From NCBI GenBank assembly GCA_023052935.1, contig CM041292.1, positions 35,284,639 to 35,348,638 of the forward strand: a DNA stretch of 64,000 nt, given 5' to 3'. Made by a program: the position numbers and the translations under genes. Below are positions 1-9,754 of the stretch, piece after piece; position 1 is the stretch's first letter; every line of letters starts with the position of its first letter. This stretch comes from Piezodorus guildinii (Eukaryota; Arthropoda; Insecta; Hemiptera; Pentatomidae). The notes beneath the pieces were generated by a model. It was not told where the DNA came from. It was given only the letters and a program-made list of their open reading frames with translations, and ran no database searches.

Positions 1-671
1 ATTACTGATCTTTTGCTTGTCAATCCACCTTTTTTTTTTCATTTTGAGAGAGAAAATTTTCTCCTTTTCTTACCCTACTCGTGGCTCCCCTACACTTTTC
101 AGGTTAAATAAGTTCACAAAAAATTAATTTGAAAAAAATCGAATTATTTTCTGATATATTTACAGATGGAAGAGACAGATAGAAATAGTTCTCGTCGAAG
201 AGATCTGATAGCGGGTATAATAGCTACAGAAACCTGGATCCCTGTTATTAGGATCTAATTGATTTTATCACACCTCTTTAAAAAGAAGAAGAGGAGGAGA
301 TAAAGAGATGGTTAAGGTCGAGAAGGGAGGAGGCATATTGATATAAAAAAAAAAAAAACACGAAAGAAAATCATGGCTTCATCTAGCGGATTACGAGTTT
401 GTAAAAGTAGGGAGTTAGGATGAGGCGGGAGGTAGTAATAACATGTTATCGCTCTACAAAGTCCCCCTAATCATACAACATCCACGGCCCCTTATCAAGT
501 GTAAAATCTCATTGGCCATCTCTGGTACTGGTACCAGTAGGGGTACCGGCTCAATCACCTCCACGAGGAGGTACCTATCTCTACATCAATCGCCGTGTAG
601 TACCCTCATCCCAAACTGCCTCGCTTTTTATTACGCGCCTAGTTAACTAGCTTTATTTGAAACGCTGATTT
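1..671. other. left-edge noncoding stretch, unassigned
   Basis: No convincing gene is visible. An acceptor-like site (pyrimidine-poor tract then TTACAG) ends at 165 and is followed at once by an ATG opening a 30-codon frame that stops at 256-258. This could be a chance frame or a small exon of a gene lying to the left. From about 470 to 650 the sequence is more GC-rich than its surroundings and matches none of the repeats I recognise in this window. A short poly-A run sits at 345-358. Confidence 0.3.
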
Positions 672-683
672 TCAAAAGATACT
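672..683. repeat. target-site duplication, 3' side of the jockey element
   Basis: TCAAAAGATACT lies directly next to the poly-T/poly-A end of the LINE and is repeated at 5244-5255 at its other end. Confidence 0.88.
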
Positions 684-955
684 TTTTTTTTTTTTTTTTT
701 TTTTCAACAACAACAATTTTTTATTCAGTAAAATTACAATCTGTCCCAATTTGGACATTAATAGTAGTGCTGAAAGATATCATACATACTACATTCATAC
801 AATATTTACACGGAATAAAATTACAATAAAATATATACACAATAATGAATCAATACAATAGTCAAGAATTCACTTATACCTATATACACATACACACACT
901 CATACGTACATCACATTGAGTGAAGAATCTAGCCAGTGCTAGAAATCCAATGTAT

Positions 956-3646
956 TTACAACAGGTCGCGGGGCCACTGCCGTTTCAACCTTCTAGGTGG
1001 GTTGTATGGATGAGTGGAGCTGGATAGGGATTGAGCTAGAGGATTAGGATGAAGAAATAGGTTCTGGTGGAATTTGGAAAATTTGGATGGAATTAGGTCT
1101 GAAATAAATGGAACATTAAGGTCGTGGTGCAAGGTATAGTTGGAGACATAATAAGGAGCATTTACTATTGTACGGAGGACTTTGGATTGAAAGGATTGAA
1201 TGCGTTTGATGTTAGTACGTTTAGCTGTCCCCCACAGTTCAAGTCCGTAGATCCAAATGGGCTTCAGTATTGTCTTGTAGATTAATAATTTGTTGTCAGC
1301 TGTAAGTTCAGATTTTCTGTTGAGTAGTCGGTATAACTGTCCGAATCGTCGGTTGAGTTCTTGTCTTTTAAGTCTTGTATGTGGGTTCCAAGTCAATCTT
1401 TTGTCTAATAGTAAGCCAAGATACCGGACTGTATCTGAAGGAGGAATTGGAATGGAATTGAAGTAAACTGGCGGACAGGAGTTTCGTCGAAGAGTGAAGG
1501 TTACGTGTTTGCATTTGGCTTCGTTCACCTTAATGCGCCAAGCATTACACCAGTCTTCGATAAGAGAAAGGTGTCTTTGCAGGTTTAAGGATGTTGTTTC
1601 AGGATTGGAACTGGATGATAGGATGGCGGTGTCGTCTGCAAAAGTTGCCAGAAAGGTATCAGGATGTGTAGGAATATCAGCAGTGTAAAGGATGTAGAGG
1701 ACGGGTCCCAAGACGCTGCCTTGAGGAACACCGGCCTCAACGGGATAAAGGTTAGAAAATTCTACACCACAGCGAACGCGGAAGGAACGGTTTGAGAGAT
1801 AGGATCGGAGAATGAGGTATAGAGACTGGGGTAAATGGGTTTTCAGCTTGAAGAGTAATCCAGTGTGCCATATCCGGTCAAAAGCATGCGCAATGTCCAG
1901 AAACGCACCAGAACAATACTCTTTGCATTCAAGAGCTGAGGAAATATGGTCTACAACTCGGAGCCCCTGTTGAACTGTGGAATGCTGAGGACGGAATCCA
2001 AACTGATGGGAAGGAAGATTTTGAGATTCTAATATGGGTAGGATACGTTTAAGAAGAAGCCTTTCGAAGATTTTTGAGAGGATGGGGAGTAGACTAATAG
2101 GCCTGTAGGATGAAGTGTTGTTGGAATGTTTGCCTGGTTTTAGAAAAAGAATGATAGTGGAATGTTTCCATAACAGAGGAAAATAGGTGGTGCGTAGGAT
2201 GCAGTTGTAAATATAAGTAAGGAATATAATAGCTTTCTGCGGAAGTTGTCGGAGGATCTGGGGAGTAAGGAGATCGTGTCCAGGAGATTTACGGAGGGTC
2301 AGTTTTTGGAGAAGATATTTGACCTCAGAGGGATTAATAGCTTTAGGAGGTAGGGAAAGTGGAATTGGTGACATAAGAAAGTCTTGCACTGTTGCGGTGT
2401 GATTGGCGTGGGATTCCGGGTGAGGAGTGAAAACTTTGGAGAGGTGTGTGGCGAATTCCTCGGCTTTATCTTCATCAGACGCAGCCCAGGAGTCATCACA
2501 ACGTCGGAGAGGATGGGAAACTTGATGGTATTTTAGGATCTTTTTCGTGATATTCCACAGGGAATTATCACGATCTGATAAAGAGGAATTAAAGAGGTAG
2601 GAATTAAAGGACTGGGAACGGAAGGTCGCCAACTCCCTCTTCAATTGTCTACAATAGAAGTTATAGGAGCGGCGATCTGTTGGGTGTCGGGTGCGCTGCC
2701 ATAATGATCTTGCTCGGCGTTTGGTATGGATGAGGTCTATAATATGTTGTGGAAAATGATTTTGGTGAGGATTTATATTGGAGTGTTTAGGAGAGGAGGC
2801 AGTCCAGACAGCTTGTTGGATGGCGGTGGTAAAGGAATAGACGGAATTATCTAGGTCATCTGGGGTTTTGAGGGTTACTCTGAGGTCAATATTATCGGTT
2901 AGGATTTGGCGGAAAAGGTTCCAGTTGACAGGGCCTCGGATGAATGATGGTGGAATGGGTTTTGGAATTGGAGTGAGAGATACTTTTAGGATCAGTGGAC
3001 TATGGTCTGAGGATAGTTCATCAAGGCGAGTTACAGACAAGTTGAGGGAGCCTAATCCGCTGTGGATAAAGAAGTCGAGGATGTCAGGATTGCGGTTAGG
3101 ATCGGTTGGCCAATAGGTAGGGGAGTCAGGAGGCAGGATATTAAAATTTCGGGAGTTGAGTGCAGACAGCAAATTTCGTCCCCGAGAATTCGTGGTTCTG
3201 GAACCCCACTGCTGATGCTTGGCGTTTAAGTCTGCACCCAGAATGAAGCAATTTCCTAAGGAATCCAGGAAGGATACAAATTCGGAATTGGAAATGGAAT
3301 GTTTAGGAGGGCAATATGCAGATGTGAGGGTTACCGGAAAGGAAAAAGTATTGATTACTATGGCTGTGGCTTGTAGGAAATCATAGGTGGGAAGTGGGAG
3401 TAAATGATGAGAGAGGGATTGGTGGACAATGATAGCAGAACCGGCATGGGCTTTGCCGTCTGGGTGGTCAGTACGGTATGTCATGTACTGCGGTATTTTG
3501 AAGTACTGTTTAGTGGTTAGTCTTGTTTCAGTTATAAGTGCAACATCGATTGTTTTGTCTTGCAACAACGCTGTCAGTTCGTCAGTATGATTTCTAACAC
3601 CATTCGCATTCCAAAGGAGAATGGATAAGGAGTTAGGTGAATTCAT
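956..3646 (-). CDS. jockey-type LINE ORF2: endonuclease and reverse transcriptase
   Basis: This is an uninterrupted frame of 896 codons. Residues about 7-225 form an apurinic-type (EEP) endonuclease: an N-terminal LLWNANG strand, the ITETRL motif with its metal-binding glutamate, the GADLNAKH block, and a C-terminal SSDHSPL block with the catalytic Asp-His. Residues about 470-760 form the reverse transcriptase, with a YRPISLL block, a GVPQGSVLGP block and the catalytic FADDTAIL motif. The C-terminus ends in RRLKRQWPRDLL, a tail shared by other LINE fragments in this window. No RNase H domain follows, as in jockey elements. The start ATG follows the ORF1 stop with no gap (TAAATG), so translation probably depends on reinitiation. 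All catalytic motifs look intact, so this copy could encode an active enzyme. Confidence 0.93.
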   Translation of the reverse strand: MNSPNSLSILLWNANGVRNHTDELTALLQDKTIDVALITETRLTTKQYFKIPQYMTYRTDHPDGKAHAGSAIIVHQSLSHHLLPLPTYDFLQATAIVINTFSFPVTLTSAYCPPKHSISNSEFVSFLDSLGNCFILGADLNAKHQQWGSRTTNSRGRNLLSALNSRNFNILPPDSPTYWPTDPNRNPDILDFFIHSGLGSLNLSVTRLDELSSDHSPLILKVSLTPIPKPIPPSFIRGPVNWNLFRQILTDNIDLRVTLKTPDDLDNSVYSFTTAIQQAVWTASSPKHSNINPHQNHFPQHIIDLIHTKRRARSLWQRTRHPTDRRSYNFYCRQLKRELATFRSQSFNSYLFNSSLSDRDNSLWNITKKILKYHQVSHPLRRCDDSWAASDEDKAEEFATHLSKVFTPHPESHANHTATVQDFLMSPIPLSLPPKAINPSEVKYLLQKLTLRKSPGHDLLTPQILRQLPQKAIIFLTYIYNCILRTTYFPLLWKHSTIILFLKPGKHSNNTSSYRPISLLPILSKIFERLLLKRILPILESQNLPSHQFGFRPQHSTVQQGLRVVDHISSALECKEYCSGAFLDIAHAFDRIWHTGLLFKLKTHLPQSLYLILRSYLSNRSFRVRCGVEFSNLYPVEAGVPQGSVLGPVLYILYTADIPTHPDTFLATFADDTAILSSSSNPETTSLNLQRHLSLIEDWCNAWRIKVNEAKCKHVTFTLRRNSCPPVYFNSIPIPPSDTVRYLGLLLDKRLTWNPHTRLKRQELNRRFGQLYRLLNRKSELTADNKLLIYKTILKPIWIYGLELWGTAKRTNIKRIQSFQSKVLRTIVNAPYYVSNYTLHHDLNVPFISDLIPSKFSKFHQNLFLHPNPLAQSLSSSTHPYNPPRRLKRQWPRDLL

Positions 3647-4330
3647 TTAAGGATTTTTCAAGGCAGGGATTAAATTTGATACTAGATTTGTAAGGAGTGA
3701 TATAAGCGGCATAACAAGAGATTTCATTTCGGAGATGAACGATGTCATTAGACTGGTAAGATCTGTGACGTTTGATGGTGAAGGGATATGAGGAATTTGA
3801 TGTTGAGGAGTTTTTTGAAGATTAGGTAAACTTTGAGAAGTAGATTGTTGTACAATAGATTGAGATTGTTGAGGAAAACGTTGTTCCGGCAGTGCCTCGA
3901 CTTCATGATTCTGGTTTCCACCTCCAAGCAAGTGGGCAAATGACACGTTAGAATTTACAAGTTTAGATGGTTCTCTTCTGCTTCTGGTTGGTGCAGCTGT
4001 CTCATTCGTATCCTGAGGTTTTTGGTATCTGGTTCGGAGTTTCTTGTAGATTTCGCATCCCTTGTAGTTAGCCGGGTGGTCCTTGAGGCACAGAGCACAT
4101 ACAGCGGGTGTAGATCTTGATCTTGTACATTCTTCTGTTTTATGCTGTTCACCGCATTTCACACAGCGTGGTATGTGATGGCAATAACTTCTGGTATGAC
4201 CATATGCCTGACAGTTATGGCACTGAACAATGTCTTTCTTTGTGTAAGGTTTTTCAACCTTTACACGGGTATAGTAGAGTCTACTGAGGTCATAGATATT
4301 TTCGACTCCTGCTGATGGTTCCAAGTCCAC
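3647..4330 (-). pseudogene. LINE ORF1, C-terminal part (gag-like zinc knuckles)
   Basis: This is the downstream part of ORF1, the nucleic-acid-binding protein of a jockey-type LINE. It carries closely spaced CCHC knuckles: CHNCQAYGHTRSYC, then CVKCGEQHKTEEC, then a third CALCLKDHPANYKGC. This is the usual arrangement for arthropod jockey and I-type ORF1 proteins, which package LINE RNA. The tail (residues about 150-227) is rich in Gln and Ser and ends in a hydrophobic segment. The frame is separated from its N-terminal half (4353-4958) by one frameshift near 4370, so the ATG here is probably internal to the original protein. It ends immediately before the ORF2 start. Confidence 0.85.
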
Positions 4331-4352
4331 GAAGAATAGAGGCAGTGGACTT

Positions 4353-4958
4353 TTATCTTTTAGAACGTTGGTGACTCACTTGGAATCCTAGTTCTGTCAG
4401 TTCTTCTTTGATAGCTTCAACGGGTGTTGAGGAATGTAGGTTTCTGATTACGACCCTTAATGCTCTCTCCTGGCGCAGCTGATAAGTATGAAAGTCAGCT
4501 TTGGTCTCAGTCAGATATTTCACAATCTTTCTGTAGGTTTCAGCAGTAGTCGGAGATATTTTAGTATCATTGGTTCTACTTATACAATAATAACTATTAG
4601 GATCAGTTACTTTGTTTAAATGCGCACACATAAGTTTAAAATTTTTAATATTCTTAACAAATATTGGTGGAGGTAGTGGTTCCCTGGGTATAGGAGAAGA
4701 TTCCATGGTTTCTTTTTCATTTTGGAGGATTTGAAATGGAATCGGTGTAAAAAACGGGGATTCATCAGTTATTCCTTGTGATGATGTGCTGGGCTGTGGT
4801 TCAAATCCTAATGAGGTAGCTGACGTGGTCGCTGGTGGAATCATTTTTTTATTTTGTTCACGGCGGGGTCTCTGTTTTGTGGGAGACGAGTTTGAACCTG
4901 CAGATCTAGATCTTTTACTTGCAGACTTTGAGGACATGACTTGATGAAAATATCTCAT
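4353..4958 (-). pseudogene. LINE ORF1, N-terminal part (frameshifted from the knuckle half)
   Basis: This 201-codon frame holds the N-terminal half of the jockey-type ORF1. The first 60 residues are rich in Ser, Lys and Arg and low in complexity. Residues about 100-200 look like the RNA-recognition-like region that precedes the zinc knuckles in these proteins, ending with the typical ...EELTELGFQVSH segment. The frame then runs into a stop at 4353. Reading on in another frame gives the expected continuation into the DLEPSA sequence of the knuckle half, so one small indel (net +1 or -2 bases) near 4370 explains the break. I see no other damage. Whether programmed frameshifting could bridge the two halves cannot be told from one copy; a private mutation is more likely. 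Confidence 0.8.
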
Positions 4959-5243
4959 TGATTAAGAAAATAATAATAATAATAAATAAATAATGAGATA
5001 AGAATTAAAGATAAAAGAAAGATAAGTAAAAGAAAAGCAAGCCCGAGCTTGCCGAGCTAGCGGCAATCAGCTGATCAGTGACCCTCCTTTCACTTTTTCG
5101 TGATTGTACAAAGTAAATTATAACTTTGCTTACCGAAATTTCTCTAATATTCACTGCCGTAGTATTCCTGAGGTCTAGTGATGTTCTCCAGACCGAATTC
5201 AAGCGAATTCCTACTGAAAAAAGCAAAAATCTGAGAGACGATG
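4959..5243 (-). promoter_or_regulatory. LINE 5' UTR / presumed internal promoter
   Basis: This is the noncoding leader between the element's 5' end (5243, just inside the target duplication) and the ORF1 start. Jockey-type elements carry an internal promoter here, downstream of their own start site. The sequence is only moderately AT-rich. I could not recognise a specific initiator or downstream promoter element with confidence. Confidence 0.5.
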
Positions 5244-5449
5244 TCAAAAGATACTAATGATAATTTTAAATTAAACTGATATTTTGACGTATGTGTGCCC
5301 TTATCGTTTAATTTTCTACCAAATGCTCCATCCGATTTCATCAAAAAAAATTACAAGCCCTTTAAAGACGCGTTTGTAAAATAGCAGTTTTTTTTTTCCG
5401 AATGGCACTAAAGTGGTCTAACCCTGAGAAACAGGAAACCTTCCTGTAC

Positions 5450-5645
5450 CACAGAACTCATTACCCTATGTTCCAACATCCACGGCAGATCTCGAAAAAT
5501 CCATGATTATACTTCATCACGTGGAACTGCTTCTTTCCACATACCCTTTCACCTTCTGGTATGATCTTTGAAGAAGTCCTTCCGAGACTGGAATTCGAAC
5601 TCATTCGAACGACCTTCGGCGTGGTTGACTAGTGTGCCACTCAAT
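5450..5645 (-). mobile_element. tRNA-derived SINE-like fragment (family 3)
   Basis: On the minus strand the head reads like a tRNA: an A-box-like TGGCACACTAGTCAAC region followed by a B-box-like AGTTCGAATTCC. A similar head occurs at about 17,930-18,015 (minus), and a more distant one at 51,244 (plus). The arms do not pair as a functional tRNA, so I call it a SINE head and not a tRNA gene. Confidence 0.45.
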
Positions 5646-5807
5646 AGATTTTAGTACTTGGATATTATGACCAGTGTTGTTTATTTAAATTTCCTATTGT
5701 TTTCACATATCCTGACCACTCCTCCACGCCTCGTCTTGGGGAACAAAATCACTTTAGTCTCTGGACTCCATCGAGCTAAAACTGTCATAGGTCTAAGAAA
5801 TTTTAGT

Positions 5808-6095
5808 TTATTTGTTTATTCAGTTAACGTCACTTCATGCTGCAGTGGCTGATCAGAAGATGCTACAATAGGAGTACTAAATTTCGTCAATCCAGGTTTA
5901 TTTAGGATTGAAATATTTAACATGTATCTGACCTGGCACAAGCTCGGGACCACCTCTTACGCCCCCTCCGAACAACGGTATAACTAAGGATTTTTTAACC
6001 CATATAAAAATCTTAGGGCCACCTGCCAGGTTCGAACCCGTGACCTTGGGCATACAGGGCTGTTATGCTAGCCACAAAACCACAGGTGGCCCTGA
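5808..6095 (-). mobile_element. tRNA-derived SINE, family 1
   Basis: This is a near-complete copy of the commonest repeat in the window. On the minus strand it starts GGGCCACCTGTGG, has a tRNA-like head with a B box GGTTCGAACCTGG, a conserved body (CTAAGATTTTTATATG, then GTGGTCCCGAGC), and ends with a GACGTTAACTGAATAAACAA-type tail. The same order of blocks recurs at 7.05, 12.6, 15.25, 34.8, 50.7, 57.8 and 62.65 kb. The internal RNA polymerase III boxes and the short A-rich tail indicate a LINE-mobilised SINE. Confidence 0.8.
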
Positions 6096-6655
6096 TGATG
6101 ACTTAGGTGACTCCACTTCAGTCTTTAATCGAATATTATTTATTTGAGTTTTAGATTCGAATCTTCCAAATTAAAACTGGAATAGAAACTAAATGCATAC
6201 ACTTGTTTACTCAAACCAATTAAGACATACTCCTTACAAATATACCCAATAACAAAAAAGACTCACTTAAAAAAGCTTTAAAACTCTCAACCCAACATTT
6301 TACGACTCATAACAAATGCACTTTGAACATTAATATCAAAACCCTAGATACTGACACACTTAACAACAGTCTACGAAGAAAAATGGACTCTTTCTCTACG
6401 ACTTCATAATAACTTATACGGACATAACAACATTCTAATCAGAACTATGACAACCAAAATTTCCATAATTCCGAGAAGGAGATGGTGCTGGATGCGAGAT
6501 CTTCTAGGTTAATTAACAGTCTATCAGGTCCAGGAACGCGTGTTGCTGGATACTGATTCTTCCTTATGTCTCATAAGTCAGCATTTCCACGTTTGCTGGT
6601 TGTTCTTGAGTTATGGACAGATACAAATCAATATTTTACAAGAAAAAAAATGAAT
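6096..6655. other. no gene seen; AT-rich with possible LINE debris
   Basis: No open frame or RNA gene is convincing here. At about 6480-6520 a short stretch resembles the end of jockey ORF2 seen in other fragments, but it is too decayed to assign firmly. Confidence 0.3.
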
Positions 6656-6659
6656 AAAC

Positions 6660-7040
6660 AAACAAGAGACTTTTAAAATTTCATATTTTGGAAGCGAATA
6701 TGCTTGAAATGTTACAGCAACTTTTCCATCAAAATTGACATACCATAAGAGCCATATTATATCATGCATTTTGCACCTTTTTCGATTTTCTAAGAAACGG
6801 CTTTAACGGATTTAGTTGAATTTGCTATCTTGAAGTAAAATGTAATGTGTTTTAATATCATATAGGTTTCATATTGTTTAAAATAGTGAAACAGGGCTTG
6901 AATGCCAATTTATATCATTTTGACCCATAATTGACATAAACATAAACATGATAAAATGCGGCTAAATATGAATTCGGTCCCCAACTAAAGGAGAAAAGAG
7001 CAAAATATATATTTTTTTTTTCCAAACATAAGAATAGTAG
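6660..7040 (+). repeat. fragment of the ~1-kb dispersed repeat (R1k), plus orientation
   Basis: It contains the family's central block: a GCATTTTGCACC segment, a GATTTTCTAAGAAACGGC segment, the run ending ATATCATATAGGTTTC, and a downstream ACAGGGCTTGAATGCC. The same blocks in the same order recur in copies at 9.8-10.7 (inverted), 36.6-38.5, 54.2-55.5, 56.3-57.2 and 60.3-60.7 kb (inverted). No coding potential is visible. Confidence 0.7.
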
Positions 7041-7044
7041 TATA

Positions 7045-7325
7045 GGTAGGGTCACCTGTATTTAGTGGCTACCTTAACAGCTTTCTATGCCCAAGGTTCT
7101 AGGTTCAAACCTGCAAGTGGCTCTAGGATTTTTTAATGGCAGTAGAAAACCTTAGTTGTACCGCCCTTAAAAGGGGACATAAAAAGGTGGTCCCGAACGA
7201 TGTAAAATATTCGTTAAAAATCCCTATACTAATTAAACCTGGATAGGCAAATTTTAGTACTCCCACTGTAGCATCGTCCGATTAGCCACGGTAAGTAACG
7301 GTAAAAGAATAATTCAACCGAATAA
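7045..7325 (+). mobile_element. tRNA-derived SINE, family 1
   Basis: It starts GGGTCACCTGTATTTAGTGG, has the B-box-like GGTTCAAACCTG and a shared body including GTGGTCCCGAACG and CCTGGATAGGCAAA, and ends near the GTAACGG block. It lies directly after a fragment of the R1k repeat. Confidence 0.78.
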
Positions 7326-7655
7326 TGAGAGACGTCCCAAATTTTCACATATAATTATAAGTTATTAAAAACCTAGTGGAGGATAAAGTTTTTTATTTTT
7401 TAACAATATGCATCATATAAAAAAACAAAAAACACGTAAGTACACTATTTTTATAATTTTATTTATATTACAAATGACCCTCAAGACTTGATAACGAATC
7501 CTATTTGGTCAGTGAACAATTTAAAAGAGATGCATGTAGAAGTACAGAGTTATTGGCAGCATTGATTAAAATTAAAGTTTACAATTTGTATTTTTTTTAA
7601 AGAACAGTTCTATCCTTTTTATATTCACTTTGTCCAAGTGGTTTAAAAATTCAGC
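7326..7655. other. no gene seen; AT-rich spacer
   Basis: AT-rich sequence with no supported feature. Confidence 0.3.
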
Positions 7656-7659
7656 TTCT

Positions 7660-8110
7660 TCCTGTTGTTTAATGTCCTCTTTTGTATTTTTTGCACCTGA
7701 AAACTAAGTGTCGCGGGTCTTCTGGCTGTCCGCAGACTTTACATTTTCCATGTTTTATTTATTTTCATAAGAGCAAGATGCTTGTAAGTACACCCATGGT
7801 TAGTCCTCAGTCTTACGATTCGTATGATATTCGTTCTTGCAAGTTGCTAATGCCGAGCAAACCATAGAACAAGGCTCACAGTAGGTTGTACCTTATAAAA
7901 GTCTCTCCCTTTTGATTGTGACTCCCAGTCATACCTATCTTGCCATTCTCTTATTTCTTCTTTCCTTAAGTGTCTTAAGAGATCTTTCATGGGTACCTTG
8001 GCGTTCTCTTTCAATGGTTGCGTTGTCCCAGCAGCTCTGTCAGCAGCCTCATTTCCAGATAATCCTACGTGACTTGGAATCCATTGAAATTTGTAGTGGT
8101 TGTTGTCGGA
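7660..8110 (-). pseudogene. LINE ORF2 C-terminus: RNase H and zinc-knuckle remnant
   Basis: On the minus strand, around 8110-8030, the translation reads FQWIPSHVGLSGNEAADRAA. This is the conserved C-terminal RNase H motif (H-V-G-x-x-G-N-E-x-A-D) of I- and R1-like non-LTR retrotransposons. It is followed by a helical segment (EEIREWQDRYD) and, near 7730-7690, by a CKVCGQPEDPRHLVF block matching the terminal cysteine/histidine motif of such LINEs. Stops and a frame change separate these pieces, so the copy is dead. It belongs to a different LINE clade from the jockey at 0.7-5.2 kb, which lacks RNase H. Confidence 0.75.
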
Positions 8111-8159
8111 GAATTATATAATATATAAATAAATAATATATAAATTATATAATATTTTT

Positions 8160-8565
8160 ATAATATTCCAATCGCAATGTTTATCAATCACGATTCATTC
8201 GGGGGAAAACCCATCTACAAGATAGGCGGAGAATATTTTCTTAATACCGAGGAGTAATAGAAAATATTTGGCATGGCTCTGAACTGAAAGTGGCTAGGGA
8301 GGTGATAAGATCTAGACGACGGAAAGTTGCCGCGTTGGAAAAATCCCCGGGGACGATAAGGGAAAAAGGAGCTAGATGGGGCCGGAGATATGGGCCAAGG
8401 GGAAGGGCCAGATAGCGGCCTATGTCACTCCACTCTCGGCTCTCAGGCCTCTGTTCTCTGCCTCACCGTCCGAGTGTGCGGGTTTTTCGAAGTCTAAGGT
8501 CAAGCTTCATCTAGTCATCTACAACTTGACGAATGTCTGTCATTAGAAGATGAATATAAGAGTTT
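8160..8565. other. GC-richer, apparently single-copy noncoding island
   Basis: After an AT-only tract (8110-8165) the composition rises sharply. Around 8290-8480 the sequence includes CCCCGGGG, two GATA-like sites (TGATAA near 8313 and AGATAG near 8411) and CT-rich runs. It matches none of the dispersed repeats in the window and has no good open frame. It may be a cis-regulatory element or an unrecognised old repeat. Confidence 0.35.
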
Positions 8566-8569
8566 TGGC

Positions 8570-9160
8570 CAACAACTAACTGAACTGTTTAGAAGTGTAT
8601 GTTTTAATTCCAAATAACGAAGTCTTACAAAACAGTGTGTGTGAGGAAAGATTAGCTAAAAAACTAAAAGTCATATTTAAAACACTTATGAGCTTGATGC
8701 TACTGCAACTTTTCCACGAGAATCTACTTTGCAGAAGAGCCATTTTATAACATGCATTTTTTAGAAATTTCCGATTTCTCGGAATCGGCTGCAATTACTT
8801 CGAATATAACCACTTGGTGGTTTTGTTCTGTTGGAAATATTACTGTGTTTAAATACATTTTTTTTTAAATTCTTCTTCTGAAGATCGTTCATTATTATAA
8901 ATTCGAAATAATCATTTATCATGGTTAGGATTGATAAAAAATGGGTAAATATGAAACAATTTGATAACCGAGATTGCAGAAATATTGATCCATGTTTGTT
9001 TTATTTTCTACCAATAAGAATTGTAATATAGTTGGAAAACTGAAGATTTTAGAAGAAAAAAAAAGTCGAACAAACCAATTTGCAGAATATAATGGAGAGT
9101 AACTAAAATATTATAAACTTGAGTTATTATAGGTAATAATTGCTATTACCATATTATATA
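8570..9160 (+). repeat. diverged fragment of the R1k repeat
   Basis: Blocks such as AAGTCTTACAAAACAGTGTG, GCAACTTTTCCACGAG, AGAAGAGCCATTTTATA and GCATTTTTTAG occur in the same order as in the better copies at 54.2 and 56.3 kb, but with more divergence. No gene is seen. Confidence 0.5.
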
Positions 9161-9210
9161 TTTTAAAACAAATGAGCGAGCCATTTCAAGTTTAATCGAA
9201 GGCTGCTAAA

Positions 9211-9603
9211 CAATTGAGACGTTGATTTCCAAAAGGTACTAAAGGACATTTTTTACGAAATTGATTTTTTTACATATTTGTATTCTCATCATTTAGTTTT
9301 ATCTAAATATTCTATTTGATGTTATCCAATGAATTCTCAAATCCTTAAAAAACGCGATTTAGAAATGCGGTCATTTTCTAAAAGTACTAATTACGCATTT
9401 ATTTTCGTTCCAAATCATTCTAAAAAAATTCATTTCATAACTTTAATATGATGTTATTATTATAGTAAAAAAATAATTCTAAATTTTAAGGCAAAAAGAC
9501 CCAAATTAGCTAGTTTAATAATATAGTAATGAGAGATTTTCGCGCTTCCTGTAAAATTTCCTAGAATGGATATAGTACCTTTTGGAAATCAACGTCTCAA
9601 TTG
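9211..9603. mobile_element. MITE with ~31-bp terminal inverted repeats
   Basis: The left end CAATTGAGACGTTGATTTCC continues through AAAAGGTACTA and is mirrored perfectly at 9573-9603. The interior is noncoding. A second, diverged member with the same ends and interior blocks (inverted) lies at 40,637-40,891, so this is a real family. I could not assign a superfamily because the target-site duplication is unclear. Confidence 0.8.
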
Positions 9604-9754
9604 AGGACACACGGAAACACACGGCAGTGTTGATTTTTTGACCTTTCGGTTTAGAAAAAAAAAAAAAAAAAAAAACCTTCGAAAAAGTAAGTATGTAAGT
9701 TGGTAACATTCTCCCACCAAGAAAAAAGCTTCCTTTCCAAAAGAAAACACTGTA

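Larger units (their letters stand above)
684..5243 (-). mobile_element. full-length jockey-type non-LTR retrotransposon (LINE)
   Basis: The element reads on the minus strand. It begins at 5243, carries ORF1 (broken once) and ORF2, and ends in a poly-A tail seen as a T run at 684-704. The 12-bp sequence TCAAAAGATACT occurs immediately outside both ends (672-683 and 5244-5255), which is the target-site duplication expected of target-primed reverse transcription and defines a complete insertion of about 4.56 kb. The order ORF1 with gag-like zinc knuckles, then endonuclease plus reverse transcriptase, without an RNase H domain, fits the jockey clade. The near-intact ORFs and clean duplication imply a fairly recent insertion. 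Shorter 3' fragments of related elements occur elsewhere in the window. Confidence 0.92.

Noticed and set aside
166..258. 30-codon frame after an acceptor-like TTACAG, as an exon of an upstream gene
   Set aside because: Too short, with no recognised similarity and no partner exon in the window; mentioned only as a possibility.
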